NCBI RefSeq assembly: GCF_016918785.1
Contig: NZ_JAFFPT010000071.1
Span: 131,001-195,000, forward strand
DNA: 64,000 bases
DNA from: Leptospira ainazelensis
GTDB lineage: Bacteria; Spirochaetota; Leptospiria; Leptospirales; Leptospiraceae
Reading direction: 5' to 3'
Made by a program: the position numbers and the translations under genes. Position 1 is the first letter of the stretch, and each line of letters starts with the position of its first letter. Under the pieces are notes generated by a model. The model did not search any database, was not told the origin of the DNA, and saw only the letters and a program-made list of their open reading frames with translations. This document shows positions 14,132-23,486 of this stretch, in pieces.

Positions 14132-14905
14132 TTAAGTAGTACCTCTTTTTATCCGTATCTGTTCCAATACTCGGAAGAATTCCAATTTTGCTTTTTCAAA
14201 ATCCTGGAGCGAAAGATTTTCCGAATAAGGAGAGTTCTCTTTTTGATTTCCGCTCACGTTCAAAAAATACAATTCGTCCGAAACGATCGACTTCATTCTT
14301 TTTGTGGAATTAGACTGGAAGAATTGTTCGAACTCCGGTCCCATATAAACGAGAAGAATTGCAAGAAGGCTCGGTTTCAAACGAATGAGAACCTGTTGTT
14401 TCCAGATCGGTTCCCAGTTGTAAAAATCCTTCCAGGATTCCGGGGAAGAACCGGATTCTCCGTATAAAACCTTTAGATCCTCGGCGATTCCCTCGGGTTG
14501 AAATCGGGAGAATACGCTTTTTAGATCGTTATGTTCGTAGGAAAGAATTCGATTGAGCTCCGCTTCCGGAACAAACACCACGCCGGAAATTTTTTCCCCT
14601 TGCAAACTCAGGAAATTACCGGTGGAAACTACGAGAGAATATTCTCTTCCGTTTTTTTCCTTTCCTTCGAGACGAAACAGTTTTGGACCATTCTTTAGAA
14701 TTTTATAATATTTTGTTTCATGAACGACGCCGCTCGCCTTTTTCCGGGTTACAAAAAAACGATCCGCCTTTTCTCTAAGTTCGGAAAGTTCGCGTTTGTA
14801 TCCGTAGCTTTCTCTAACGGGAGGCGCTTCTTCAACGTGTCCCTTTTTCTTTTTTCTTCTTCGAAAAAAAGAAAAAAATCTTTTTAAGAAAGACTTAATT
14901 CCCAT
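14132..14905 (-). CDS. conserved hypothetical protein in LPS-type operon
   Basis: I do not recognise this 257-residue protein. It begins with a very basic segment ([19 protein letters not shown]), has no clear membrane helix or signal peptide, and is a mixed alpha/beta sequence after that. Its start overlaps the glycosyltransferase stop by 11 bases, with the ribosome site GAGGGTT inside that gene, and it ends one base before gmhA. Tight coupling suggests a job in the same envelope polysaccharide process, possibly at the inner face of the membrane through the basic end. The function is not known. Confidence 0.75.
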   Translation of the reverse strand: MGIKSFLKRFFSFFRRRKKKKGHVEEAPPVRESYGYKRELSELREKADRFFVTRKKASGVVHETKYYKILKNGPKLFRLEGKEKNGREYSLVVSTGNFLSLQGEKISGVVFVPEAELNRILSYEHNDLKSVFSRFQPEGIAEDLKVLYGESGSSPESWKDFYNWEPIWKQQVLIRLKPSLLAILLVYMGPEFEQFFQSNSTKRMKSIVSDELYFLNVSGNQKENSPYSENLSLQDFEKAKLEFFRVLEQIRIKRGTT

Positions 14906-15755
14906 AACCCTCTTTTACGTTAGACGGCCTTTCAATGATCTTTTTCTCAAGCTCGTATTGTTTTGCGTCTTTTAAAAATGTGGAATACGCGGAGGAAACC
15001 GCGATGACCCAGCCTGGAAACCCGTCCAAAAATCCGAATTTAAAAAAATAGGTTTCGATAAACTTAGAAAAAGGTTTGTAGATCGTTCGAAGAAGTGAAA
15101 ATCGTTTTCCTTTTTTTTGTCTCGTCATCGCTACAATCGAGGAAAATTGATTGATCGTGTTCACCTGGTGAGTGAGGTCGCGAAAACTATAGTGAATGAT
15201 ATCTCCGGAAAGTTTTCCGCCTTTTCCTTGTATGCTGATATAATCGTGGGGATTTTCTCCGACCCAAACCGCGTTTCCTTTTTTGAAGACGCGGTAACGA
15301 AACTGAGGATACCAACCGGAATAACGAATAAATCTTCCCATATGAAAGGTAAGACGGGAAACCTGAAACCCGTTTCGATCGTCTTCCGATTTTTCTTTGA
15401 ATTCGCGAAGCGAACTTTGTAATTCGGGAGAAACTCTTTCATCCGCGTCCAAAGAAAGAATCCAGTCGAACTTACAAAGCGCAATCGCGTCGTTTTTTTG
15501 TTCGATATGTCCTTTGAATTTTTGTTTGAAGAATCGGACGTTCGGATACGACTTAGCGATTTTTTCGGTTTGATCGGAGCTGATCGAATCGAGAATCACG
15601 ATTTCGTCGGCGATCTCAAGACAGGATTCGATACATTCTCCGATATTTCTTTCTTCGTTATAAGTGATGATGGCGACTGATATTTTTTTTCCTTTCGAGG
15701 AAGGATCGGTTTTTTTTTCAGTTTTCTTTTTCTTGGCTGGAATTGTTTTACCCAT
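14895..15755 (-). CDS. family 2 glycosyltransferase, WaaE/KdtX-like
   Basis: This is a 286-residue GT-A glycosyltransferase. After a Lys-rich N-terminus come ISVAIITYNEERNIGECIES, the nucleotide-binding VILDSISSDQT and the metal-binding motif SLDADERV. The FRYRVFKKGNAVWVGENPHDY segment and GDIIHYSFRDLTHQV are typical of WaaE/KdtX-like LPS core transferases. It is the first gene of the minus-strand run that includes gmhA and is divergent from the O-antigen-ligase-like gene 110 bases away. The exact sugar and acceptor cannot be read from the sequence. Confidence 0.9.
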   Translation of the reverse strand: MGKTIPAKKKKTEKKTDPSSKGKKISVAIITYNEERNIGECIESCLEIADEIVILDSISSDQTEKIAKSYPNVRFFKQKFKGHIEQKNDAIALCKFDWILSLDADERVSPELQSSLREFKEKSEDDRNGFQVSRLTFHMGRFIRYSGWYPQFRYRVFKKGNAVWVGENPHDYISIQGKGGKLSGDIIHYSFRDLTHQVNTINQFSSIVAMTRQKKGKRFSLLRTIYKPFSKFIETYFFKFGFLDGFPGWVIAVSSAYSTFLKDAKQYELEKKIIERPSNVKEGYGN

Positions 15756-15864
15756 CTGTTCGATTGATTCCTGGAATCAGTTCTTTTTTCTAATGGTAGA
15801 ATGAATTCTTTCTCTGTCATTGGTTTTTTAAGGGAATTTTTTAAGAACTTCCGAGGAGCAAACA

Positions 15865-17961
15865 TTGAAAGAAGGATTTGTAAAGAATACGGAAAGGTTT
15901 TCCCTCTATTCTCTTTGTTTGTTTTTGCTGAGTTTCCCGCAGTCAGTGAGCGTCTCCCAGATCTTCGCGGGACTTATGATCGCGACGACCTACCCCCTTC
16001 TTTATTTCAAAGTCGAATATCGGGAGAATTGGAAAAAAATTCGGAGTTTCTTTTTCATCTTTTTTGGAATCTATCTTCTTTCGTTTTTCTCCTCGCTGAT
16101 CCAAGCCGATTCCTATTCTCCCTTTTTTAAAAAGTTTCTCAAACAGTCCGAGTTTGGAGATTTCTGGATGCTTTTGATTCTCCCGGCCTCTTTCCTAATC
16201 GCCTCTCAAGAAAAAAATCGAAGACCACTTCGAAACTTTCTCTACGCGTCGGCTGCAATCGCCGTCCTTTTAGGTTTCGTAAGTCTTTTTTCGGAGGTAA
16301 GAATCGGGAAGTTCATCGCCAACGGATTTCGATACGCCCCCGGAGATCGACTCCAGCATTTTTCGGGGAATCTCGGACCGATCAAACTCTATCTTCCTAT
16401 CGGAATGATGAATACTCACCTAACGTTTGGAGGACTTTTGGGACTCGTCCTCCCCGGACTACTTTTGGATTGGTTTCAAAACTGGAAGGAAAAGAAGAAT
16501 TTTGTATTCTATCTAAAAACTGCGTTACTCGCCGTTGGCTGGATCGTTCTTTTTTTCAACCAAAGTCGTTCGATCTGGCTGGGGGTATCTGTTCTGCTCG
16601 CCATAGCCGTGTTACACGGAACCTTCTCTCTCAAACAAAATTTTCCCGAATTCTCGGTCAAAACCAAGTGGATTTTTGGAATTTTATTTCTCTGCGTTTT
16701 GTTTTCAACTGCTTTTCTTTTTCGAAACAACTGGCTGATCCGGAGATCGGTTTCCCAAATATTCGAAGTTCATAATACTGAAAATCAGAGATACTATATT
16801 TATAAGAATACGATTCCACTTTTGAAAGATCATCCTCTATTCGGAGTCGGAGGAGGAAACTACAAGGATTCTCATTGGAAAGAATCTTCCAAAATGATCG
16901 AGGCTCAGGAGCAGCTCTGGTACGAACTCTATATCACCCCGAGAGGGCACGCTCACAACGATCTTCTCCACTTTGTTGCGGTGGGAGGAATTTTTGCCGG
17001 AATTCTGTTTCTCTGGTTTTGGTGGAAGTTGTTTGAGAAATTTTTTAAAATCGATCCCAAAGAAATGGGAAGTCTTTCGATCGGGACGATCGGAATCTTC
17101 AGCATTTTTCCGGCGGGTTTTTTTCAGTGTTATCTTTTGGACGACGAGGTTCTCCTTCCATTTTTTGCCTTTTGCGGAATCTTTCTGGCCGGATTCAAAA
17201 ATTCCGATTCGCCAAAAGTCGGCGATGCTTCTAGTCCCGAAAAGGATAAGACAAACGGAAAGACAGAATTTGGATTCTCTTTTAGTGCGACTAAAATGGG
17301 AAAATGGATCGACTCTTTTGACTTTCATTGGAAACTTTTTTTCAAAATTTTAGGCGCGATCGGAATTCCACTCCTTTGCTATTGGCTTTTCTGGATTCCA
17401 CGTTTGAATCTAAAACCGCTCGAAGTCTACAATCGAAGAGTCAGGGCTTCCGATTTGAATCTTGTAAAAACGGTTCAGAAGAATATTATAAAATTGGAAT
17501 CTTCTCGGGTAATATCCGAAAGCTCGGATTCAAATCTGACCGTCTCCGAGGCCTCAAAACCGTTTCAAGTCGAGGGTTGTCTAACACATCGATTCCCGAA
17601 TCCGCCGATTCCGCGAACGATTCCTTTTAGTTTTACGATCTACATCGCCGAGAACGCGACTAACGTTCCAAGAAAAGCAAAAATCGCGATCGTCTCCAGG
17701 GATTCTTTCGATCAGGACCAACTCTATTGGGCGCAAGGAGAAACCGATCTGGGCGAGATCGAAGTTTTTTTAAAACCGGGAAAAAATGAAATTCTGATTC
17801 CGAATTTTTTAGTAAATACTTTCCCAAAAGAATTTCCGGACGAAGTTTTTTTTAGAGATTTTCGAATTTCCTATTCCGATTTCGAAAAAGAAGGAAGGGC
17901 AGATTTTCCAAAACTGTATTTTGGAAAGATTTGTGATACGGTAATTCCGCAGACGAGGTAG
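15865..17961 (+). CDS. O-antigen ligase (WaaL/Wzy-C family) membrane protein with C-terminal extension
   Basis: The 698-residue protein has about 11-12 membrane helices in its first 520 residues. It carries the Wzy_C landmarks FNQSRSIWLG and, in the large periplasmic loop, HPLFGVGGGNY followed by RGHAHNDLLHFVAVGGI. It probably joins O-antigen to lipid A-core, or polymerises it, on the periplasmic side. The last 180 or so residues form a non-membrane extension ending LYFGKICDTVIPQTR, unusual for WaaL. The start is a TTG at 15865 with GAGGAG six bases upstream. It is divergent from the glycosyltransferase operon. Confidence 0.85.
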   Translation: MKEGFVKNTERFSLYSLCLFLLSFPQSVSVSQIFAGLMIATTYPLLYFKVEYRENWKKIRSFFFIFFGIYLLSFFSSLIQADSYSPFFKKFLKQSEFGDFWMLLILPASFLIASQEKNRRPLRNFLYASAAIAVLLGFVSLFSEVRIGKFIANGFRYAPGDRLQHFSGNLGPIKLYLPIGMMNTHLTFGGLLGLVLPGLLLDWFQNWKEKKNFVFYLKTALLAVGWIVLFFNQSRSIWLGVSVLLAIAVLHGTFSLKQNFPEFSVKTKWIFGILFLCVLFSTAFLFRNNWLIRRSVSQIFEVHNTENQRYYIYKNTIPLLKDHPLFGVGGGNYKDSHWKESSKMIEAQEQLWYELYITPRGHAHNDLLHFVAVGGIFAGILFLWFWWKLFEKFFKIDPKEMGSLSIGTIGIFSIFPAGFFQCYLLDDEVLLPFFAFCGIFLAGFKNSDSPKVGDASSPEKDKTNGKTEFGFSFSATKMGKWIDSFDFHWKLFFKILGAIGIPLLCYWLFWIPRLNLKPLEVYNRRVRASDLNLVKTVQKNIIKLESSRVISESSDSNLTVSEASKPFQVEGCLTHRFPNPPIPRTIPFSFTIYIAENATNVPRKAKIAIVSRDSFDQDQLYWAQGETDLGEIEVFLKPGKNEILIPNFLVNTFPKEFPDEVFFRDFRISYSDFEKEGRADFPKLYFGKICDTVIPQTR

Positions 17962-17982
17962 AATGTCTACGGGAAGAAAACC

Positions 17983-18070
<88 letters not shown>

Positions 18071-18083
18071 GATACAAAGTGAC

Positions 18084-18158
<75 letters not shown>

Positions 18159-18283
18159 CAAGGTATGATTTTAAGGGAAGGTATGATGTCAATAGAAAAG
18201 TCTTTTCAGCGTTTCCTGGGGCTTAGTTTTACTTTTTCCATGAGATCAGCTACAAGGTTCAGTACCGTTCCGAAAGGCTTTTT

Positions 18284-18724
18284 ATGAGGCAAAGAAGAAG
18301 CTATTTTTATCGGATGGACTCGAGAGGCCGTCTTTTTCACGAAGAGACCGAATTGAACGACCCGCATTTCTTGGATTTTTTTATTTCCAGAATCCGGAAA
18401 AATGAAACGGGGATCCATCCGGAATTTCCCTATCTTTCTATTTGCGCCGGAGAATGGAATTTTATCCAACCCACGACGTCCGTGTTCGTATTTCAAAAAT
18501 TGGAAGAGGAAAAACTTTTCTATTCGCCAAATCACTCTCTTCGCTTCGAACCCGATCGGTTGAGAATTTTTCGAAATTCTTTGGTTCATCCGGATCCTTT
18601 TGGAGAATGGGGCTTTTTTTCCAGCGACCTTTTGCTCGAAATTTCCAATCGAATGATAGAAAGAGAAAACGAGTTCTATTTTCAAACAAATTCGGGAGAA
18701 TTTCGGATTCCGGTAATCTTATAA
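18284..18724 (+). CDS. UPF0598/DUF4505 family protein
   Basis: This 146-residue protein matches the UPF0598 (DUF4505) family, whose best-known member is the human mitochondrial protein C8orf82. The pattern is clear: SYFYRMDSRGRLFHEET, then DPHFLDFFISRIRKNETG, FPYLSICAGEWNFIQ, then FVFQKLEEEKLFYSP and the closing LVHPDPFGEWGFFSSDLLLEIS. The function of the family is unknown. AAAGG lies six bases before the ATG. An open frame on the opposite strand covers the same bases but has no family match, so it is discounted. Confidence 0.82.
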   Translation: MRQRRSYFYRMDSRGRLFHEETELNDPHFLDFFISRIRKNETGIHPEFPYLSICAGEWNFIQPTTSVFVFQKLEEEKLFYSPNHSLRFEPDRLRIFRNSLVHPDPFGEWGFFSSDLLLEISNRMIERENEFYFQTNSGEFRIPVIL

Positions 18725-19021
18725 CATCCTCAGAGCAAATTTTTCTCGCTCTCTTCCGATTCAATCGAAAGGAAAAATTGAATAGAGAAATCAAATCAAA
18801 AAAACCGCTCAGACAAAAAGTAGAAATCCATCCCTTCTAATTATCAATCTACAAGAATAAATATTATATTCTTCCTCAAACAAACTAAAGTTCAAATTAT
18901 TTGAATATTCAACTAATAGAATTTATTTATCAAACTCAGCTCCATCGTCTCTGAATTCTTCTTGCCCCAGATCTACCGACAAGAAAGGATAAGGCACTTT
19001 TTTCTAAAAAACGGAGGTAGA
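18725..19021. other. AT-rich upstream region of the flavoprotein/cyclase operon
   Basis: No gene is seen in these 297 bases. The strand-independent feature is a pair of overlapping palindromes at 18892-18913 (listed separately). The region must hold the promoter for the operon starting at 19022, whose ribosome site is GGAGGT at 19013-19018. No convincing -35/-10 pair stands out in the AT-rich background. Confidence 0.4.
18892..18913. promoter_or_regulatory. overlapping palindromes, possible operator
   Basis: TTCAAAT-T-ATTTGAA (18892-18906) is a perfect 15-base palindrome, and TTGAATATTCAA (18902-18913) is a perfect 12-base palindrome sharing its right arm. This gives three alternating TTCAA/TTGAA half-sites on about one helical turn spacing. 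They lie about 110 bases upstream of the first flavoprotein gene. AT-richness raises the chance of accidental palindromes, so this is a moderate call. Confidence 0.35.
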
Positions 19022-19486
19022 ATGTTATCGCAGGAAGATTTAGGCGAAATGAACGGGCCCTTATCGATCAGTATCGCGACAAGAAACTCAAATCTCAAAC
19101 CGCATTTCGCAAGGGCTTTTGGAATTCGATGGAATGAGGAACAGAGACTGATAACGGTATTAGTCCCGAAAGTTGTAGCTCAAACTTGTTTAGAAGATAT
19201 CCAAGACAACGGACTGATCGCAACAACCGTAGCTCACATGTCCTCTTTTAAAACCAGACAGTTCAAAGGAACGGTACAACAAATCAACGAATGTTCGGAT
19301 GCGGATTACGAGTTGATGCAAAAAATCCGAGAGGCCGGATCCGAGACGAGCAAGATGTTCTTTGGTCCGAATGCCGGAGAAGGTTGGGGAAAATACATTC
19401 TAAAACCCGCAGTGGCAATCACGTTTGAACTTTCCGAACTTTTTGAACAATCGCCCGGAGCCAAGGCAGGAGAAAAACTAAAATGA
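19022..19486 (+). CDS. FMN-binding split-barrel (pyridoxamine 5'-phosphate oxidase-like) protein, first copy
   Basis: A 154-residue protein of the PNPOx-like FMN-binding split-barrel class, seen from the small-barrel pattern SISIATRNSNLKPHFARAFGIRWNEEQRLITVLVP and the following IATTVAHMSSFKTRQFKGTV strand pair. No residues for true PNPOx activity can be identified, so a flavin- or haem-binding sensor is as likely as an enzyme. The ATG at 19022 has GGAGGT four bases upstream; a longer open frame from 18962 is not needed. Its stop overlaps the next gene by an ATGA, and that gene is a second split-barrel protein. Confidence 0.75.
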   Translation: MLSQEDLGEMNGPLSISIATRNSNLKPHFARAFGIRWNEEQRLITVLVPKVVAQTCLEDIQDNGLIATTVAHMSSFKTRQFKGTVQQINECSDADYELMQKIREAGSETSKMFFGPNAGEGWGKYILKPAVAITFELSELFEQSPGAKAGEKLK

Positions 19487-19887
19487 CCTTAGAAGAGATT
19501 CAACCTTGTTTGCAAGGAGTGGTTCCGAGTATCATGGTAACCTCGTCCAAAGACGGAATTCCGAACGCAACGATCGTAAGTCAGGTTTATCAAGTGGACG
19601 AGACTCACGTCGCAATCTCCAACCAATTCTTCGGGAAAACTCATAAAAACGCCGTGGAAAATCGACACGCAGTTCTTCAAGTTTTGAACCCTGAAAATCT
19701 AGAGCCGTGGATCTTAGAAATTTATTATCAAAGAACTGAAACCGAAGGCGATCTATTCGACGCAATGGAAATGCAACTGGAAGCCATCGCATCCATGTCC
19801 GGAATGAGCGACGTATTCAAACTCAAAGCGGCTGATATCTTCGAAGTTCGTTCCGTAAGCAATCTCGCCGAAGCGAAGGAGATCTAA
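19483..19887 (+). CDS. FMN-binding split-barrel (pyridoxamine 5'-phosphate oxidase-like) protein, second copy
   Basis: The 134-residue protein is another PNPOx-like split barrel: VPSIMVTSSKDGIPNATIVSQVYQVDETHVAISNQFFGKTHKNAVENRHA fits the FMN phosphate-binding strands, and a helical C-terminus follows. It is shorter than and clearly diverged from the gene before it, to which it is coupled by an ATGA overlap. The cyclase gene starts two bases after its stop. Three genes this tight suggest that the two barrels act with, or signal to, the cyclase. Confidence 0.78.
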   Translation: MTLEEIQPCLQGVVPSIMVTSSKDGIPNATIVSQVYQVDETHVAISNQFFGKTHKNAVENRHAVLQVLNPENLEPWILEIYYQRTETEGDLFDAMEMQLEAIASMSGMSDVFKLKAADIFEVRSVSNLAEAKEI

Positions 19888-19889
19888 TC

Positions 19890-21161
19890 GTGCCGAACGA
19901 TCAGGAGATCGAAAATTTTAAAAAACAATTCGTAGAAAACCAAAAGGGTATCGAAGAATTAAACCAGAAACTTCATCGTAAAACGAGAGAGGTCGAGATC
20001 ATCCAATCCATTTCAGCTGAAATTTTGAACACGCTCGATCTGGATCAAATTTTCGAAAGAATTATGAAAGTGATGGATGAGGTTTTCGGTTTTAAGCACG
20101 CCCTGATCCTGATGGTCCAAGAAGGATTAGAGATTCTGAAAGTAGTCGCAAGCCGGGGTTACGAAGAAGTAGGGATCGGAGCCAAGGTGGAATTCGGACA
20201 GGGAGTGATCGGCGTCGTAGCAAAAAGAAAAAAAATCATGCGTATGGTCGGAATTTCCACGCAAATGCGTTATGCGGGACAGGTCGGTCAATCCATGGGT
20301 ATGGAAGAAAAAAAAATCGAACTCCCCGGTTTGAAAGACGCCAAAAGTCAGATCGCAATTCCGCTTCTTGTCAAGGAAAGACTGCTCGGAGTATTCGCGG
20401 TGGAAAGTTCCGAGATGAACGCCTTCAAGTTGTTAGACGAAATGATTTTGAGCATCGTAGGAAACCAAATTGCGGTCGCGATCGAAAACGCAGCCGCTTA
20501 TCACACACAACAACAACTCTCGGAGGCCTACAGCCGTTTTGTTCCCAAGGAAACGCTCGCGCTTTTAAGCAAACGATCGATCTTAGAAACCCAACTCGCC
20601 GACCAAACGGAAGGTCTGATGACGGTGATGTTTTCCGACATTCGAGGGTTTACGACTCTTTCCGAAAAAATGACTCCGAGCGAAAACTTCCGTTTTATCA
20701 ACGACTATCTCGGAATGATCGCACCCGTGATCCGAGAACACCACGGTTTTATCGATAAGTTTATCGGAGACGCGATCATGGCGATTTTTCCGACTCGTGC
20801 CGAAGACGCGATTGAAGCCGCCTTAGCGATGAGGAAAACGTTACGGAAATTCAATGAGATCAGAAAAAACCAGGACCAAGAGGCCGTCGATATCGGAATC
20901 GGAATTCATACCGGTCATCTGATGCTGGGAATCATCGGACACGAAAATCGGATGGAATGTACGGTCATCGGAGACAGTGTCAATCTTGCCTCCCGAATCG
21001 AAGGTCTGACTAAACAATTCGGATGTCCGATTGTTGCGAGCGAAGTTACCATCGCGTCTTTAAAAGACGCGAATCAATTTCCTTATGAATTTCTGGACGA
21101 AGTTACGGTAAAGGGAAAATCTCAGGCGGTCAAAATTTACAAAATTGAAAGTGAGAATTGA
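19890..21161 (+). CDS. GAF-domain class III adenylate cyclase
   Basis: The 423-residue protein has a coiled N-terminus, a GAF domain (about 40-205) and a class III cyclase domain (about 240-423). The two metal Asp are D250 (FSDIRGF) and D294 (KFIGDAIMAIF). Base selection is by K290 and T358, the Lys/Thr pair of class IIIb adenylate cyclases. Transition-state residues N365 and R369 (VNLASR) are present, so the enzyme should be active and make cAMP. The start is GTG at 19890 with GAAGGAGAT upstream. It closes the split-barrel operon and abuts the convergent guaA with no gap. Confidence 0.92.
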   Translation: MPNDQEIENFKKQFVENQKGIEELNQKLHRKTREVEIIQSISAEILNTLDLDQIFERIMKVMDEVFGFKHALILMVQEGLEILKVVASRGYEEVGIGAKVEFGQGVIGVVAKRKKIMRMVGISTQMRYAGQVGQSMGMEEKKIELPGLKDAKSQIAIPLLVKERLLGVFAVESSEMNAFKLLDEMILSIVGNQIAVAIENAAAYHTQQQLSEAYSRFVPKETLALLSKRSILETQLADQTEGLMTVMFSDIRGFTTLSEKMTPSENFRFINDYLGMIAPVIREHHGFIDKFIGDAIMAIFPTRAEDAIEAALAMRKTLRKFNEIRKNQDQEAVDIGIGIHTGHLMLGIIGHENRMECTVIGDSVNLASRIEGLTKQFGCPIVASEVTIASLKDANQFPYEFLDEVTVKGKSQAVKIYKIESEN

Positions 21162-22973
21162 TCATTCCCACTCAATCGTTCCCGGCGGTTTGTTCGTAAG
21201 ATCAAAAAAGACGTAACGAATCCCGGGAATTTTGAGAACTTCCGTTTTGATTTCCTTTAAGAGTTCCCGCTTCATCGGAAAGAAGTTCGCCGTCATCGCT
21301 TCCTGCGATTCCACGGGACGAAGTACAATACTTTTTTCGTTTTCTTTTTCTCCGATAGGAAGAAGCACGACCGGCATCTGCCAGATCTGATTGTAAAGCC
21401 CCGCTTTGAAGATCAAAGACTCTACGATAAAATCGGCTTCTCGGAGGAGATCGGAACACTTCTTATCCAGTTGCATTCCGGTAAAACGAAAGGTAAGATT
21501 TTTCACGTCCTTCTCAAAAGGAAGAAGAACAACACGATTGATAAAGGAAAACTGATTGGAAAGATGAGTCGCGACTCGATCCAGAGTTTTCCAATCCGTA
21601 TCGATATCGTTTAACACCGCGCAGTTGGAATAGGATCTACGATCGCCTTTTACACCCACACTCGCCACCGGAAGAATTTTTCCGGACAGCCCGCTTTGGG
21701 TCGAAAGATAGGAATCGATCTCTTTTTGATCTTCCTCCTTACTCGTCTTTTCCACCGCGAGCATACGAACCACAAGACCGGGACCGGGAAAAGGATGGCG
21801 CCCCACCCACTCCGGTTCCAAACCGAGAAGAACTCCGAGGTCGCGAACCTCGTCCTTATAAAGATCCCGAATCGGTTCGATGACTTTTCCTTCTTCGATG
21901 AGTTTTTGAATCGCTTCGACTCTGTTGTGATGAGTTTTGATCGTATGAGAATGTTTGGTTCCTCCGGATTCGATCGTGTCCGGATAGATCGTTCCTTGAC
22001 CGAGAAGCCAATCCCCGTGTTCCAGATCCAGTTCTTTGACGGCGCGATCCCTCGCTTCTAAAAAAAGATTTCCGACGATCTTTCTTTTTTCTTCCGGATC
22101 GGATTTCCCCTTTAGACTTTCGTAAAATAGATTCGATTCGTCTCTCACCGTTAGGTGAATATTTTGGGACTTGAGTTTTTCCTGAAGAGGAAGAACTTCT
22201 CCCTTTCTCATAAACCCGGTATCGATCAAAAAACCGAGAACTCTTTCGGTTCCAAGGGCTTTACAAAGAAGGAGATAGGAAACGGTGGAATCGACTCCGC
22301 CCGAGACGAGCATAAAAACCTTTTGTGCCGGTTTTACGGTCTCTTGGATTTCTTTGATTTTTTCTTTGAGGAATTGATCGATTCCCCAGGTGCGGGAAGC
22401 TCCGCAGATCTGAATAAAATTCTCCAGAAGAACTGAACCTTTTTCGCTATGACTCACTTCCGCGTGAAATTGAATTCCGAAAATTTTCTTCGAAGAATTT
22501 TCTACGACCGCATAACCGCAGTCTTTGGAAGACGCGATTCTTGAAAAACCGTCGGGAAGTTTTACAACCTCGTCCGCGTGATTCATCCAAACCTGTTCTC
22601 CACCCACAAAATTCTTCAATAAAGAATTTCCATTGGAAGAATGGAGCTCTAACGATGCAGGTCCGTATTCTCCCGTGCCGGAACGTTCTACAACTCCGCC
22701 CAAAAGTTTCATGATGAGTTGGTGGCCGTAACAGATTCCTAAAACGGGAATTCCGAGTTCAAAAAGTTTTGTCGTGATGGTCGGAGAATCCGGTTCGTAG
22801 ACGCTTTCGGGGCCTCCGGAAAGAATGATGCCGGCGTATTTTTGATAATTGGAAAGAGGTTCCTCGTTGGAAAGAATTTCCGTATAAGCACCGAGTCTTC
22901 GAATCCTGGATGCAATCAGGTGAGCATACTGCCCTCCGAAATCAACAACGGCAATTTTTTTTTGGATTTCCAT
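21162..22973 (-). CDS. guaA: GMP synthase (glutamine-hydrolysing)
   Basis: GuaA converts XMP to GMP. The class I glutamine amidotransferase domain has the nucleophile in GICYGHQL and the His/Glu partners in GIQFHAEVSHSE. The ATP-pyrophosphatase domain has VSGGVDSTVS, and the dimerisation domain ends with the typical KPPGTIEWE. I chose the ATG at 22973 (MEIQKKIAVVDFGGQYA), giving 603 residues. The frame is open a further 27 codons upstream, but those residues match nothing and lie toward the divergent queF. The protein is longer than the 525-residue E. coli form; extra residues sit in the synthetase part. Confidence 0.96.
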   Translation of the reverse strand: MEIQKKIAVVDFGGQYAHLIASRIRRLGAYTEILSNEEPLSNYQKYAGIILSGGPESVYEPDSPTITTKLFELGIPVLGICYGHQLIMKLLGGVVERSGTGEYGPASLELHSSNGNSLLKNFVGGEQVWMNHADEVVKLPDGFSRIASSKDCGYAVVENSSKKIFGIQFHAEVSHSEKGSVLLENFIQICGASRTWGIDQFLKEKIKEIQETVKPAQKVFMLVSGGVDSTVSYLLLCKALGTERVLGFLIDTGFMRKGEVLPLQEKLKSQNIHLTVRDESNLFYESLKGKSDPEEKRKIVGNLFLEARDRAVKELDLEHGDWLLGQGTIYPDTIESGGTKHSHTIKTHHNRVEAIQKLIEEGKVIEPIRDLYKDEVRDLGVLLGLEPEWVGRHPFPGPGLVVRMLAVEKTSKEEDQKEIDSYLSTQSGLSGKILPVASVGVKGDRRSYSNCAVLNDIDTDWKTLDRVATHLSNQFSFINRVVLLPFEKDVKNLTFRFTGMQLDKKCSDLLREADFIVESLIFKAGLYNQIWQMPVVLLPIGEKENEKSIVLRPVESQEAMTANFFPMKRELLKEIKTEVLKIPGIRYVFFDLTNKPPGTIEWE

Positions 22974-23068
22974 TCCACCCTCGGAGAACTTTGATGCAGA
23001 CTCAGATTCCGGAAAAAGAATTTTCCTGGGTGAAAGATTGAAAAGTCTGGTCATGAAAGGAAGAATTC

Positions 23069-23470
<402 letters not shown>

Positions 23471-23486
23471 CGGAGCTTTTCTCAAA

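Noticed and set aside
18206..18685. 159-codon minus-strand open frame over the UPF0598 gene
   Set aside because: The plus-strand frame matches a known family along its whole length; this one matches nothing.
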